From assembly GCF_001661075.1 (NCBI RefSeq), contig NZ_CP014870.1, positions 5,957,703 to 6,021,702 of the forward strand: a stretch of DNA of 64,000 nucleotides, written 5' to 3'. The stretch comes from Pseudomonas silesiensis (lineage in GTDB: Bacteria > Pseudomonadota > Gammaproteobacteria > Pseudomonadales > Pseudomonadaceae). Below, piece after piece: positions 37,762 to 46,862 of this stretch; positions within the stretch are counted from its first letter, which is position 1, and every line of letters begins with the position of its first letter. The translations under genes and the position numbers were made by a program. The notes under the pieces are model-generated. The model saw nothing but the letters and a program-made list of their open reading frames with translations, searched no databases and had not been told where the DNA came from.

Positions 37762-38256
37762 TTATTGCTGGTCTTTGTTGAGCTTGACGAAGTGCTCATG
37801 GGTGTTTTCCGGGCTGTGGTGAGCCGCGTTCAGAGCACGGCTCTGTTCTGCACCGGACCACAGACGCTCAAGGTCGTAAAACTGACGCGCCGAGGCGGTC
37901 ATCATGTGGACGATGACATCATCCATGTCCAGCAGCACCCAGTCGCTGTCGCCCTTGCCTTCTTCACCTAGCGGCTTGACGCCCAAGGCTTTGACGGCTT
38001 CGCGTACTTTGTCCAGCATCGCGCCGATCTGGCGGTTGGAGGTACCGGTGGCGATGATCATGAAGTCCGTGATGCTTTGCTTTTCACGAACGTCGATGAC
38101 CTGGATGTCCTGGCCCTTCACATCTTCCAGGGCTGCTACGGCCACCTTGACCAGTTCTTCGCCACGCAGCTCCGGCCCGGTTGGAGCCTCTACTGGCAGC
38201 GGAGCGCTCTTGAACGTGCCTTTGCGCTTTACTTTGGTTTGGGCTTTGTCAGTCAT
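37762..38256 (-). CDS. rsfS: ribosomal silencing factor RsfS
   Basis: The 164-residue protein contains the DUF143 core: VVALEDVKGQDIQVIDVREKQ-like block, DFMIIATGTSNRQIGAMLDKV and GDSDWVLLDMDDVIVHMM. A basic, disordered ~25-residue N-terminal extension precedes it. RsfS binds ribosomal protein L14 and blocks subunit joining in starvation. Confidence 0.93.
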   Translation of the reverse strand: MTDKAQTKVKRKGTFKSAPLPVEAPTGPELRGEELVKVAVAALEDVKGQDIQVIDVREKQSITDFMIIATGTSNRQIGAMLDKVREAVKALGVKPLGEEGKGDSDWVLLDMDDVIVHMMTASARQFYDLERLWSGAEQSRALNAAHHSPENTHEHFVKLNKDQQ

Positions 38257-38329
38257 ATAAAACTCGTTTTGCTCGTATGTTCAGGCGCTTCAATACACGT
38301 TGTTGCTACGTGCCTTGAGGCACTCCTAT

Positions 38330-39052
38330 TCAGTTCGACGCACGGTAAAGTCCGTGCGCATCGATGTAGGCCAGGACCGCGTCGGGCACCAGGAAACGTA
38401 CCGACTTACCGCTGGCCAGCAGTTGACGGATCTGGGTGGCGGATACCGCAAGCGGTGTCTGCCAGACGAATGCAATCTGTCCGCTCGGCCCTTTGAGGGC
38501 CAGCGGGTCGCTCACCGAGCGCGCTGCCAGCAGGTTGCGCAAGGCATCCGGCGGTTCGCTGTCGGCATCCGGGCGTTGCAGCACCAGGATGTGGCAATAC
38601 TGGAGCAACTCTTCCCAGCGGTGCCAAGTGGGCAGGCCGCAAAATGCGTCCCAGCCCAAAAGTAGAAAAACCTGGTCATGCGCGGCCAGTTCGCCACGCA
38701 TCAGCTCCAGGGTATCAATGGTGTAGGACGGTTTGTCCCGCTGCAATTCGCGGGCATCCACCACCAACGGCGCCACACCGGCCACCGCGCACTCGACCAT
38801 CGCCAGACGGTCTATCGCCGACACCTGCGGCGTACCGCGATGAGGCGGCCTGGCACTGGGTGTCAGGCGCAGCTCATCGAGCGCCAGCGATTCGGCGACT
38901 TCCAGCGCACCGCGCAAATGGCCGATGTGCACTGGGTCGAAGGTCCCGCCCAGCATGCCGATGCGCCGAGGCGCAGGGTCGCGGGTGGTCACCGGGGCCG
39001 ACGGATTGAGGTCGCCCAAGTCAGACCGACGCCTGGCCGCGCAACTGACCAT
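38330..39052 (-). CDS. nadD: nicotinate-nucleotide adenylyltransferase
   Basis: The core [17 protein letters not shown] with the nucleotidyltransferase HxGH-type motif, and the closing block [23 protein letters not shown], identify NadD. It adenylates nicotinate mononucleotide in NAD synthesis. The start is uncertain: the frame begins at 39052, inside the proA end, but a GTG at 38992 is a more compact start giving ~220 residues. Confidence 0.93.
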   Translation of the reverse strand: MVSCAARRRSDLGDLNPSAPVTTRDPAPRRIGMLGGTFDPVHIGHLRGALEVAESLALDELRLTPSARPPHRGTPQVSAIDRLAMVECAVAGVAPLVVDARELQRDKPSYTIDTLELMRGELAAHDQVFLLLGWDAFCGLPTWHRWEELLQYCHILVLQRPDADSEPPDALRNLLAARSVSDPLALKGPSGQIAFVWQTPLAVSATQIRQLLASGKSVRFLVPDAVLAYIDAHGLYRASN

Positions 39053-40292
39053 CCCCGACCACGATGTACTTCTCGCAGGTCAGTCCTTCGAGACCCACCG
39101 GGCCACGGGCGTGCAGCTTATCAGTAGAAATGCCGATCTCGGCACCCAATCCGTATTCGAAGCCATCGGCGAAGCACGTCGGGGTGTTGATCATCACCGA
39201 CGACGAATCGACTTCAGCGACGAAACGCCGGGTGTCTGCCAGGTTTTCGCTGACAATCGAATCGGTGTGATGCGAGCCGTGCTTGTTAATGTGCTCAATG
39301 GCTTGACCCAGTCCCTCGACCACGCGGATCGAGAGGATCGGTGCCAGGTATTCGGTACTCCAGTCTTCTTCCGTTGCAGCAACCGCCTCGATGATCGCCC
39401 GGGTTCGTTCGCAGCCACGCAGCTCGACGCCTTTTTCGCGGAACTGTGCAGCCATGGCCGGCAGAAAATCCTTGGCTACCGTTTGATCCACCAACAGCGT
39501 TTCCATCGCGCCGCAGATGCCATAACGGTACGTCTTGGCGTTGAAGGCGATGCGCTGGGCTTTCGCCAGGTCCGCATGGGCGCTGACATAGACGTGGCAG
39601 ATGCCGTCCAGGTGCTTGATCACCGGCACGCGCGCATCGCGGCTGATCCGTTCGATCAGACCACGGCCGCCACGGGGAACGATGACGTCGACGTATTCAG
39701 GCAGGGTGATCAGCGCGCCAACGGCGGCGCGATCGGTGGTTTCGACCACTTGCACCACCGCCGCCGGCAGCTCGGCCTCGGCCAGGCCGCGCTGGATGCA
39801 GGCGGCAATGGCACGGTTGGAGTTAATCGCCTCGGAGCCACCGCGCAGGATGGTCGCGTTACCGGACTTCAGGCACAGGCTGGCGGCATCGATGGTCACG
39901 TTCGGCCGCGACTCGTAGATGATCCCGATCACACCCAGGGGCACACGCATCTTGCCCACCTGAATCCCGGAGGGGCGATAACTCATGTCGCGGATCGCCC
40001 CGACCGGATCCGGCAGCGCGGCAACCTGACGCAAACCGACGATCATGCCGTCAATGCGTTCCGGGGTCAGCGCCAGCCGCTCCAGCAGGGCCGGTTCAAG
40101 ACCGTTGGCGCGGCCAGCCGCCAAATCCAGCTCGTTGGCAGCTATCAGCTCGGCGCGAGCAGCGTCCAACGCCTGGGCAGCAGCCTCCAATGCGCGGTTT
40201 TTTTGCGCAGTGCTGGCACGGCCGATGACGCGGGAAGCTTCGCGGGCAGCGCGACCCAAACGGGTCATGTAGTCAAGAACGGACTCAGTCAT
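39021..40292 (-). CDS. proA: gamma-glutamyl phosphate reductase
   Basis: [20 protein letters not shown] at 40292 is the conserved start (423 residues). Motifs include [35 protein letters not shown] and [14 protein letters not shown] with the catalytic Cys. It reduces glutamyl-5-phosphate in proline synthesis. It is the first gene of the minus-strand cluster that runs to lipA and overlaps nadD if the long nadD start is used. Confidence 0.95.
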   Translation of the reverse strand: MTESVLDYMTRLGRAAREASRVIGRASTAQKNRALEAAAQALDAARAELIAANELDLAAGRANGLEPALLERLALTPERIDGMIVGLRQVAALPDPVGAIRDMSYRPSGIQVGKMRVPLGVIGIIYESRPNVTIDAASLCLKSGNATILRGGSEAINSNRAIAACIQRGLAEAELPAAVVQVVETTDRAAVGALITLPEYVDVIVPRGGRGLIERISRDARVPVIKHLDGICHVYVSAHADLAKAQRIAFNAKTYRYGICGAMETLLVDQTVAKDFLPAMAAQFREKGVELRGCERTRAIIEAVAATEEDWSTEYLAPILSIRVVEGLGQAIEHINKHGSHHTDSIVSENLADTRRFVAEVDSSSVMINTPTCFADGFEYGLGAEIGISTDKLHARGPVGLEGLTCEKYIVVGDGQLRGQASV

Positions 40293-40481
40293 GGTCTGGA
40301 GTGGTCTTTGATAAGGTCTTGGTAAAGAGTAAAGCGGCAGATTATAGCTGTCGCGTCCCGGGACTAACAGCGGTGACAGGCGGATGGTCGAAATCGAGGG
40401 CAATTTGCCGACGTTCAGCCGTGATTAAGCTGCAAATTGTTATCATCACGACTCAATCAGCCCTGATAAACACCGTTCATC

Positions 40482-41177
40482 ATGACCAATCTGACTGTTC
40501 GTGCTTCCGAAACGAGCCTGCCCACGGCACTCCCGGACGCATTTTTCGACCGGGACGCCCAAACGCTGGCCAGGGAATTACTGGGCAAAGTGATCCGGCA
40601 TCGGGTCGGTGAACTATGGCTGAGCGCTCGAATCATCGAGACCGAAGCCTATTACTTCGAAGAAAAAGGCAGTCATGCCTCCCTTGGCTACACAGAAAAG
40701 CGTAAGGCTTTGTTTCTGGATGGCGGTCACATCTACATGTATTACGCCCGTGGCGGCGATTCACTGAACTTCAGTGCCCAAGGTCCCGGCAATGCGGTAT
40801 TGATCAAATCCGGCTATCCCTGGGTCGATGAATTGAGCGGACCGGCGAGCCTGGCGCAAATGCTGCTGAACAATCCGGACGCCCAGGGCCGCCCTCGCCC
40901 CTCGCAAAAGCTCTGTGCCGGGCAGACATTGCTCTGCAAGGCGCTGGGCCTGAAGGTGCCGACCTGGGACGCCAAGCGCTTCGACCATGAAGTGCTGCTG
41001 GTGGAAGATATCGGGGCTGCACCCGCCCACATCATTCAAACCACGCGCCTGGGCATCCCCCATGGACGTGACGAACACCTGATGTATCGCTTCGTCGATG
41101 CCGCGTATGCCGCTTATTGCACGCGCAATCCGCTGCGACGAGGGCAACTCGAAGGCCGCGATTACTTTTTGCTGTAA
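40482..41177 (+). CDS. 3-methyladenine DNA glycosylase (AAG/MPG family)
   Basis: The 231-residue protein has the AAG fold signatures: LARELLGKVIRH, ARIIETEAYY with the catalytic Glu, HASLGYTEK, GHIYMYYARGG and VLIKSGYPW. It excises alkylated purines. It is divergent from proA and is followed 29 bases later by the DedA-PAP2 gene. Confidence 0.93.
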   Translation: MTNLTVRASETSLPTALPDAFFDRDAQTLARELLGKVIRHRVGELWLSARIIETEAYYFEEKGSHASLGYTEKRKALFLDGGHIYMYYARGGDSLNFSAQGPGNAVLIKSGYPWVDELSGPASLAQMLLNNPDAQGRPRPSQKLCAGQTLLCKALGLKVPTWDAKRFDHEVLLVEDIGAAPAHIIQTTRLGIPHGRDEHLMYRFVDAAYAAYCTRNPLRRGQLEGRDYFLL

Positions 41178-41206
41178 ACACAATCGATAAGTTGGGAGTT
41201 GTCTTT

Positions 41207-42523
41207 ATGGGCCCATGGCTCGATAGCGTAACCGGATGGTTGACGGCCAACCCGCAATGGCTGGCCGCTGCGGTTTTCATCGTGGCCTTCGTGGAATGCC
41301 TGGCAATTGCCGGGTTGATCGTGCCTGGCACGGTATTGCTGTTTGCCGTGGCGGTGCTGGCCGGCAGCGGCGCGCTGTCGCTGAGTGAAACATTGTTGCT
41401 GGGGTTCGTCGCCGGCGTGCTGGGTGACATTGTTTCCTACTTCGTGGGGCGACATTTCCACCAGAACATCCGGCGCCTGCCCGGGTTGCGCCATCACCCG
41501 GAATGGATCGCCGGGGCGGAGGCTTACTTCCAGCGCTACGGCATCGCCAGTCTGCTGGTCGGACGCTTTATTGGTCCGTTGCGGCCCATGCTGCCGATGG
41601 TCGCCGGGATGTTCGACATGCCGTTTCCGCGCTTCGCTGCCGTCAGCCTGCTGGCCGCCGCAGGCTGGAGCGTCGCCTACCTGCTACCGGGATGGGCGAC
41701 CGGCGCGGCGATCCGCCTGCCGTTACCGGAAGGTTTCTGGCTGCAGGCGGGTATTGTCGCCGGCAGTGTGGCAGTGATGGTCGGCTTGAGTGCGACCAGC
41801 AGCCTGCGCCGCCATCGCCGGGCGACGACCTGGATCAGTGGCATGAGCCTGCTGATCCTGATCGGCCTGTTCATCGGCTATCCGCACTTGACCGCCCTGG
41901 ATCAGGGCGTGATGACCTTGGTGCAGGAGCACCGCAGTGCGACGCTGGATGAAGTTGCCGTGACCTTCACACTGATCGGAGAGTTCCGTTACATGCTGAT
42001 TTTCAGCACGCTGCTGACGGGATTGCTGCTTCTGGCTCGACAATGGCGACAGGCGCTTTTCGCCGGTGCCACACTGCTGATCACCGCGATGGCCAACACC
42101 GGAATCAAGCACTTTTTAGCTCGTCTGCGCCCGGAAGTACTCACCGACCCGCTGACCAGCTACAGCATGCCCAGCGGCCATGCCTCCGGCTCATTCGCGC
42201 TGTTCCTGACCATCGCCATCCTGGCCGGTCGCGAACAACCACCGCGCATGCGCCTTACCTGGCTACTACTGGGCTGCCTGCCGGCACTGACCATTTCCTT
42301 GTCGCGGGTGTACCTGGGGGCTCATTGGCCCAGCGACATTCTCGCCGGGGCGATGCTGGCGAGCTGTGTCTGCGCAGCCGTCCTGTGGCTGAGCCAGCGA
42401 GAGACGCCGCTGCCTGCCATGCAGTGGAAAATCTGGTGGCTGATTTTACCTGCAATGGTGGCGGCCTTCAGCTTCTTCGCGTTGCGGCATTTCTCCCATG
42501 CCATGTTACGGTACGCCTACTGA
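41207..42523 (+). CDS. DedA/SNARE-associated-PAP2 fusion membrane protein
   Basis: GGGAG precedes the ATG at 41207, giving 438 residues. Residues ~1-200 are a DedA (VTT) domain (VECLAIAGLIVPGTVLL, GVLGDIVSYFVGR, GRFIGPLRPMLPMVAGM), which in other proteins scrambles or transports lipid carriers. Residues ~230-430 are a PAP2 phosphatase domain with KHFLARLRPE, YSMPSGHASGSFA and SRVYLGAHWPSDILAG. The fusion suggests coupled flipping and dephosphorylation of a polyprenyl or phospholipid phosphate. It marks the left flank of the toxin-gene insertion. Confidence 0.9.
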   Translation: MGPWLDSVTGWLTANPQWLAAAVFIVAFVECLAIAGLIVPGTVLLFAVAVLAGSGALSLSETLLLGFVAGVLGDIVSYFVGRHFHQNIRRLPGLRHHPEWIAGAEAYFQRYGIASLLVGRFIGPLRPMLPMVAGMFDMPFPRFAAVSLLAAAGWSVAYLLPGWATGAAIRLPLPEGFWLQAGIVAGSVAVMVGLSATSSLRRHRRATTWISGMSLLILIGLFIGYPHLTALDQGVMTLVQEHRSATLDEVAVTFTLIGEFRYMLIFSTLLTGLLLLARQWRQALFAGATLLITAMANTGIKHFLARLRPEVLTDPLTSYSMPSGHASGSFALFLTIAILAGREQPPRMRLTWLLLGCLPALTISLSRVYLGAHWPSDILAGAMLASCVCAAVLWLSQRETPLPAMQWKIWWLILPAMVAAFSFFALRHFSHAMLRYAY

Positions 42524-42966
42524 TCGCTCTAATTGAAATGAAGAAGCCTGAGATGTTGCCGGACTTCTTCACTTCTCCGCCCCTATAAACATATTCAGTC
42601 TAACTTATATGTCCTGCCAAAACAGTTGGAACAACAGTCTCTATCAACACACTAAAAAACACTCACAATAAAACTCAACAAGACAATACAGTAATATCCC
42701 GACAATAAAACCACCCATCCGCCGCTTGATATTTCTACTGAAGCCTTCGATCCTAAAACCGCATAGACCAAGCTGCTTAATTGCGCACCGATTGCTCAAC
42801 ACCCTATCTGCCTTGGGCCTGATAGACCCCAACATTAACCCAAGGTATTAAACGGTATGCATTGGAAATACGTGCCAAATCAAAAACGACACACAACTTG
42901 TAAACCTTTCACAACTATTCCTTCAGGGTCAGCAGGATGCCGAACCCTTAGACAACGTCACATCAA
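42524..42966. other. 443-base AT-rich gap upstream of the first toxin pair
   Basis: A weak stem TGAAGAAG / CTTCTTCA (42539-42571) may end the DedA-PAP2 transcript. Beyond it the DNA is notably AT-rich with no convincing gene (a 63-residue minus-strand frame lacks a ribosome site). It should contain the promoter for the gene at 42967 and probably the left junction of the inserted segment; no repeat or integrase trace is visible. Confidence 0.5.
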
Positions 42967-45900
42967 ATGGAATTGAAAATGTCTGAACCTAAAACAAACA
43001 TCCCATATAGCTTTTCCAAGAGCGGTGTTCAAGTAATGAATATCGATGCCTCGACCAATAGTCATTCTCCGACCCCCTCACTGCCGTCGCGCCCCATCAA
43101 AGCCGTTCCCGACTCACCCAATCTTACGCTCAACGGCCTCGACCTACACTTGGGAGCATTGCGAATCGGCCAGTTCGATATCAGTCGAGAAGAATTACGC
43201 GCCTTGGGTGCCACGGTAGATGGAGCACCCATCAGCCCGGACAACTCAAATATACAATCGCCCGACCAGCGCTTTTTAGACGCACTCAGTTTTGATCCAG
43301 CCGAAGTCGAGGCCCGGATACGGTTGGTGAAAAACGCGGACAGCTCCATTGTAGCCGGCATGCTTTTCGATCTTGCCAGTATACGTACTGTCGGCGCCCC
43401 GCCTGTTCTCAACAACGCTGATATCTTGCCCCCCCACAGCGCCATGTACCAATACGACAAACTGCTGGTGTCAGCGCAAAAAATTGATATTCACCGTGTT
43501 CAATCCGACTTACGTATGCCCAAATGGCTCGACAATCTCAAAGGCCAGGGCGTGGGCGTCGCAGGTACGGGTTTACAAGCGTACGGCCTCTACAGCGGGC
43601 TAGTAGGTATTACAGAAGCCATCAAGACAGGCGACGGGACCGGAGTAGCAATAAATATCGGAGGTATCGCCACTGAACTGACGTCGCTGGCGATTGAGGT
43701 TAAATTGACGAAGGTGGGTCAGAACATGCTCCTGAATGGCTCGAAGGTCTTCAGGCAGTTCTCCGGAACTACCGTAGGCATCCACCTGGGCCGAAGCGCA
43801 GGGCTATTGGCCAGCATTTTTACGCTCCCGTTCGATATCTTAAGTGCAGTTCAATCCTTCAATGCGGCCGCCAGTGCCAAGGGCAAAGAGGCGCAGGACC
43901 ATTACGTAATGGGCGGTGTCGCAGTAACAAGCGCAGGCCTCTCCCTAGCACTAGGCCTGGCAGCGGCGGCCGGTTACGGAGCCGCTGCCGGGCCCATCGG
44001 AATCGCGGCGGCGGCTGTACTCATAATGGGCGCCCAAATTTACCAGGCCGTGCGCCTGGTCGACAACATAGATGATTACATTGAGCTGAGTGCTGGTGAA
44101 AGCTTACTAACAGGCTTTCTCGCGTTTACCGGAAATGACGCTCCCAGCGGCGTCATGGATCGTTTCAACAGTGCGATAGCGGTAGATAGACATGTCAAAC
44201 AAACTGGGACTTATAATAAATCGCTTTTGGAGGGACCGTACAAACATAATTTCGAACTTATCGTGGAAGGAAATTTCAAGGTTGAGCTGCGACCTGGCAA
44301 ACCAAAGCGCAGACTACCGACCCTTCTTCAAGCCATGAATAGCAAATCATTGTTGTTTTTTTTATTTCCGCAATATGATGTCGCCAATGAAGCGACCATT
44401 ATAGATGACAGAGACGTTTACGACATAAGGGAAGGAGTGCCCGATGTGCCGGGGGTGACAAGAGGTGAAAAAGGCCCAGGCAAAGGTAACCTGTTAAAAT
44501 TGGGCAATGGCGACGATATCGCTTTAGGGGAGAGGGGGAAACCTAACTATTTTACTTATGGGGAGGGTACAAAATACCTGACCGGGGGGGAGGAGCGCGA
44601 CCATTTCCAGTTCAATGCTGCCGCTACCACGCTTGATAAGGTAAGCATCCATTCTATCAGTTCGCTGGACGGCGGCAGCGGCAACGACTCGCTGATCTTC
44701 CAGGGACGGCATCCCCACCGCGATACCCGGCATGCCGGCTACAACATTGATCTCAATGCCGGCCAGATTGATCTCAGAAGCCAAAAGCCAGACGTGGCGC
44801 CAGTGCCGTTCGCACAGGTGACATCCATCGAGAATGTGAGCACCCTGTCGGGCGGCACAAGCCATGTGACAGGAACCGAAACGGCAAATATTATCGCGGC
44901 CAATGGGAATGACACCATCCACGCCGGTGCCGGCGATGACTCAATTACGGTGGCAGGCACTATATCCCGGATAGATGGAGGCACGGGTGTCGACCATTAC
45001 AAAATCCTGGAAAGTGTCCACCAGGTCTCGATTATTGAAGATGGGCAAGATAACTCCATAATAGAATTGGATTGGACGCTCGAATGCATTCAGAGCTGGC
45101 GAATCGTAGACTGTTCCTTGATCATAGATTCTCAGAGCGGTGTGGATGGAGAGTTACACCCTCGCACTATCATCGTGCAGAACGTTTACCAACAAGTCGG
45201 AGCGAATCGACAGTTACAAAACTCTAAACTACTCGCAACGACCAAGGATGGGTTTCAAATAAGTCCTGTGCTACCAACGCTATTAACCATCGGAGGGGCT
45301 GTCTATATTAAAGCGCAAACGATCGTTCCCGGCACCGTGCCCTCCCCCGCTATTGTCAATGCCGGCAAGGTATATGAAGCGAGTTTAAATTCACATCACG
45401 TCTATATATCAAAAGGTGAGCTGCCAATTACCTTAGTCAAAGACATCGGTTCCGCTTTACCGCCCTGCACTGTATACCTGGACTATGAAAGCACTGAAAT
45501 CCAGGAAGTCACCGGGCATTATCACGCCGTGGAGGGCACAGACCCTAAGCGTTCCCCATACGTGTATCTTACCGATTTTGCGATCACGATAAAACTACCG
45601 GACAAAAGCATCACATTCGCGGAAATCGCCAGCGCGCGCGGTCGATATGACACCAAACAAATCAGCACTATCAAACCAGTTTGGCTTAGTAGCAGAAACG
45701 TATTCATTATCACAAACGACCAAAAATCCTTTCGATTATCGGCTACTGCCTTCAACGACAACACTTATGAACATAAAATCGGGATCAACACATTCAAAAG
45801 TAACGATTACCTTGTACCTCGATCAGGTCTGTATATATTTAACAGTCCTGGCATCCCGGTAGAAATACCACTGCGACCTATCCCGCAGCGTATCAATATC

Positions 45901-46458
45901 CCCTCTGGGCCTCATACACGCATCTACCAGTTGCTCGGCCAAGCATCGAAATACGAAACTCATCTAACAGACAATGCCCGCCTCCACCTATCCACACCTG
46001 ATGCACTCACCAAAAAATCAGACGCATCTACATGGACATTGTATACCTCACAGATGGAAACCCCTGTTACTTATGATGATATCCTCCTGAAAGGCAACAT
46101 ATTGCACGTCGGCAACGTAATTGTCGAATTACCGCCTGACAACGATACCACAGTACCGATGGACTCAATTGGCGTTGCGACAACACGCGGAACCATTTAC
46201 GAAGTCAATCGGATTTTTGACCAAATGGTACTTTTTCTAATTGATGCATCGTACTATTTCGATCTCAATGCGATATTGGAGGTGATCCGTAAACACAAAG
46301 ACAGTGGAGAGCTGGCGCATGAGATCAAATTTGAAAACCTTCGCCACATGCAAATAGCTGGTAATGTATATTACAATTCGACGAATGATTTTTGGGGCAT
46401 CGAAACGAATCGGGCTTACCGCTTCAAGCCTGAAGACCTTGTTATCGAGAAATTTTAG
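42967..46458 (+). CDS. B1: TcdA/TcdB-type pore-forming, GD-repeat protein (Mcf/FitD-like translocator), copy 1
   Basis: The 1163-residue protein has no Sec signal. Residues ~1-75 are disordered and Ser/Pro-rich; ~75-170 form a domain shared only with its paralogue at 49002. Residues ~185-395 resemble the TcdA/TcdB pore-forming domain (GTGLQAYGLYSG, FTLPFDILSAVQSFNAA, AQDHYVMGGVAVTSAGLSLA, AAAGPIGIAAAAVLIMGAQI, VDNIDDYIELS), with the glycine/alanine-rich hydrophobic hairpins expected of a membrane-inserting segment. Residues ~510-670 hold hemolysin-type calcium motifs (LGNGDDIAL, LDGGSGNDSL, HAGAGDDSI). The C-terminal ~490 residues look beta-rich and end with YYNSTNDFWGIETN. The same order, pore then GD repeats, is found in Mcf/FitD, but their large N-terminal effector is absent. 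The ribosome site is weak; ATG 42979 is an alternative start. Confidence 0.75.
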   Translation: MELKMSEPKTNIPYSFSKSGVQVMNIDASTNSHSPTPSLPSRPIKAVPDSPNLTLNGLDLHLGALRIGQFDISREELRALGATVDGAPISPDNSNIQSPDQRFLDALSFDPAEVEARIRLVKNADSSIVAGMLFDLASIRTVGAPPVLNNADILPPHSAMYQYDKLLVSAQKIDIHRVQSDLRMPKWLDNLKGQGVGVAGTGLQAYGLYSGLVGITEAIKTGDGTGVAINIGGIATELTSLAIEVKLTKVGQNMLLNGSKVFRQFSGTTVGIHLGRSAGLLASIFTLPFDILSAVQSFNAAASAKGKEAQDHYVMGGVAVTSAGLSLALGLAAAAGYGAAAGPIGIAAAAVLIMGAQIYQAVRLVDNIDDYIELSAGESLLTGFLAFTGNDAPSGVMDRFNSAIAVDRHVKQTGTYNKSLLEGPYKHNFELIVEGNFKVELRPGKPKRRLPTLLQAMNSKSLLFFLFPQYDVANEATIIDDRDVYDIREGVPDVPGVTRGEKGPGKGNLLKLGNGDDIALGERGKPNYFTYGEGTKYLTGGEERDHFQFNAAATTLDKVSIHSISSLDGGSGNDSLIFQGRHPHRDTRHAGYNIDLNAGQIDLRSQKPDVAPVPFAQVTSIENVSTLSGGTSHVTGTETANIIAANGNDTIHAGAGDDSITVAGTISRIDGGTGVDHYKILESVHQVSIIEDGQDNSIIELDWTLECIQSWRIVDCSLIIDSQSGVDGELHPRTIIVQNVYQQVGANRQLQNSKLLATTKDGFQISPVLPTLLTIGGAVYIKAQTIVPGTVPSPAIVNAGKVYEASLNSHHVYISKGELPITLVKDIGSALPPCTVYLDYESTEIQEVTGHYHAVEGTDPKRSPYVYLTDFAITIKLPDKSITFAEIASARGRYDTKQISTIKPVWLSSRNVFIITNDQKSFRLSATAFNDNTYEHKIGINTFKSNDYLVPRSGLYIFNSPGIPVEIPLRPIPQRINIPSGPHTRIYQLLGQASKYETHLTDNARLHLSTPDALTKKSDASTWTLYTSQMETPVTYDDILLKGNILHVGNVIVELPPDNDTTVPMDSIGVATTRGTIYEVNRIFDQMVLFLIDASYYFDLNAILEVIRKHKDSGELAHEIKFENLRHMQIAGNVYYNSTNDFWGIETNRAYRFKPEDLVIEKF

Positions 46459-46862
46459 ACTACGGTAAATATTGCATACAACCCACTCTTCGACGAGTGG
46501 GTTGTAGACGGTGTATTACCCACAATAAAATACCGCTTAACATATATAGCCTGACGCGGACGGCTTCCGTCTCATCGTTGGGACCGAATGATTCTGATAC
46601 CTTATTTGCGCGCATGCTGCATAGCTGCGGCGCGACCGCATCTACGCAGAATATCTGCGCTACCAATAATCGAAGTTACATATTTCCCCACCACTTTCAA
46701 AGCCGCACCTTTCACGACCTTGAAAATCAATTACATTAAAACCTCTTGACTACGAACCACGCGCAGTCAACATACCATCAATGTCACATTTAACACATCG
46801 CTTCATCCTAATTACCGACAACACCATTAGACACGCCAACATATTTATCAACTTTAATTTAT
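46459..46862. other. 404-base gap between B1 and A1
   Basis: It contains the hairpin at 46477-46506 and then AT-rich DNA without a gene. A TTGACT at 46746 with a poor -10 (AACATA, 17-base spacer) is the best promoter candidate for A1. By contrast the other gaps in the locus are 66 and 104 bases, so A1 probably has its own transcription start. Confidence 0.45.
46477..46506 (+). terminator. hairpin after B1
   Basis: TACAACCCACTC / GAGTGGGTTGTA, a perfect 12-bp stem with loop TTCGAC, 18 bases after the B1 stop. No T-run follows, so termination would be partial or factor-dependent. Confidence 0.6.

Noticed and set aside
38925..40325. 466-residue plus-strand frame
   Set aside because: Antisense to proA over its full length.
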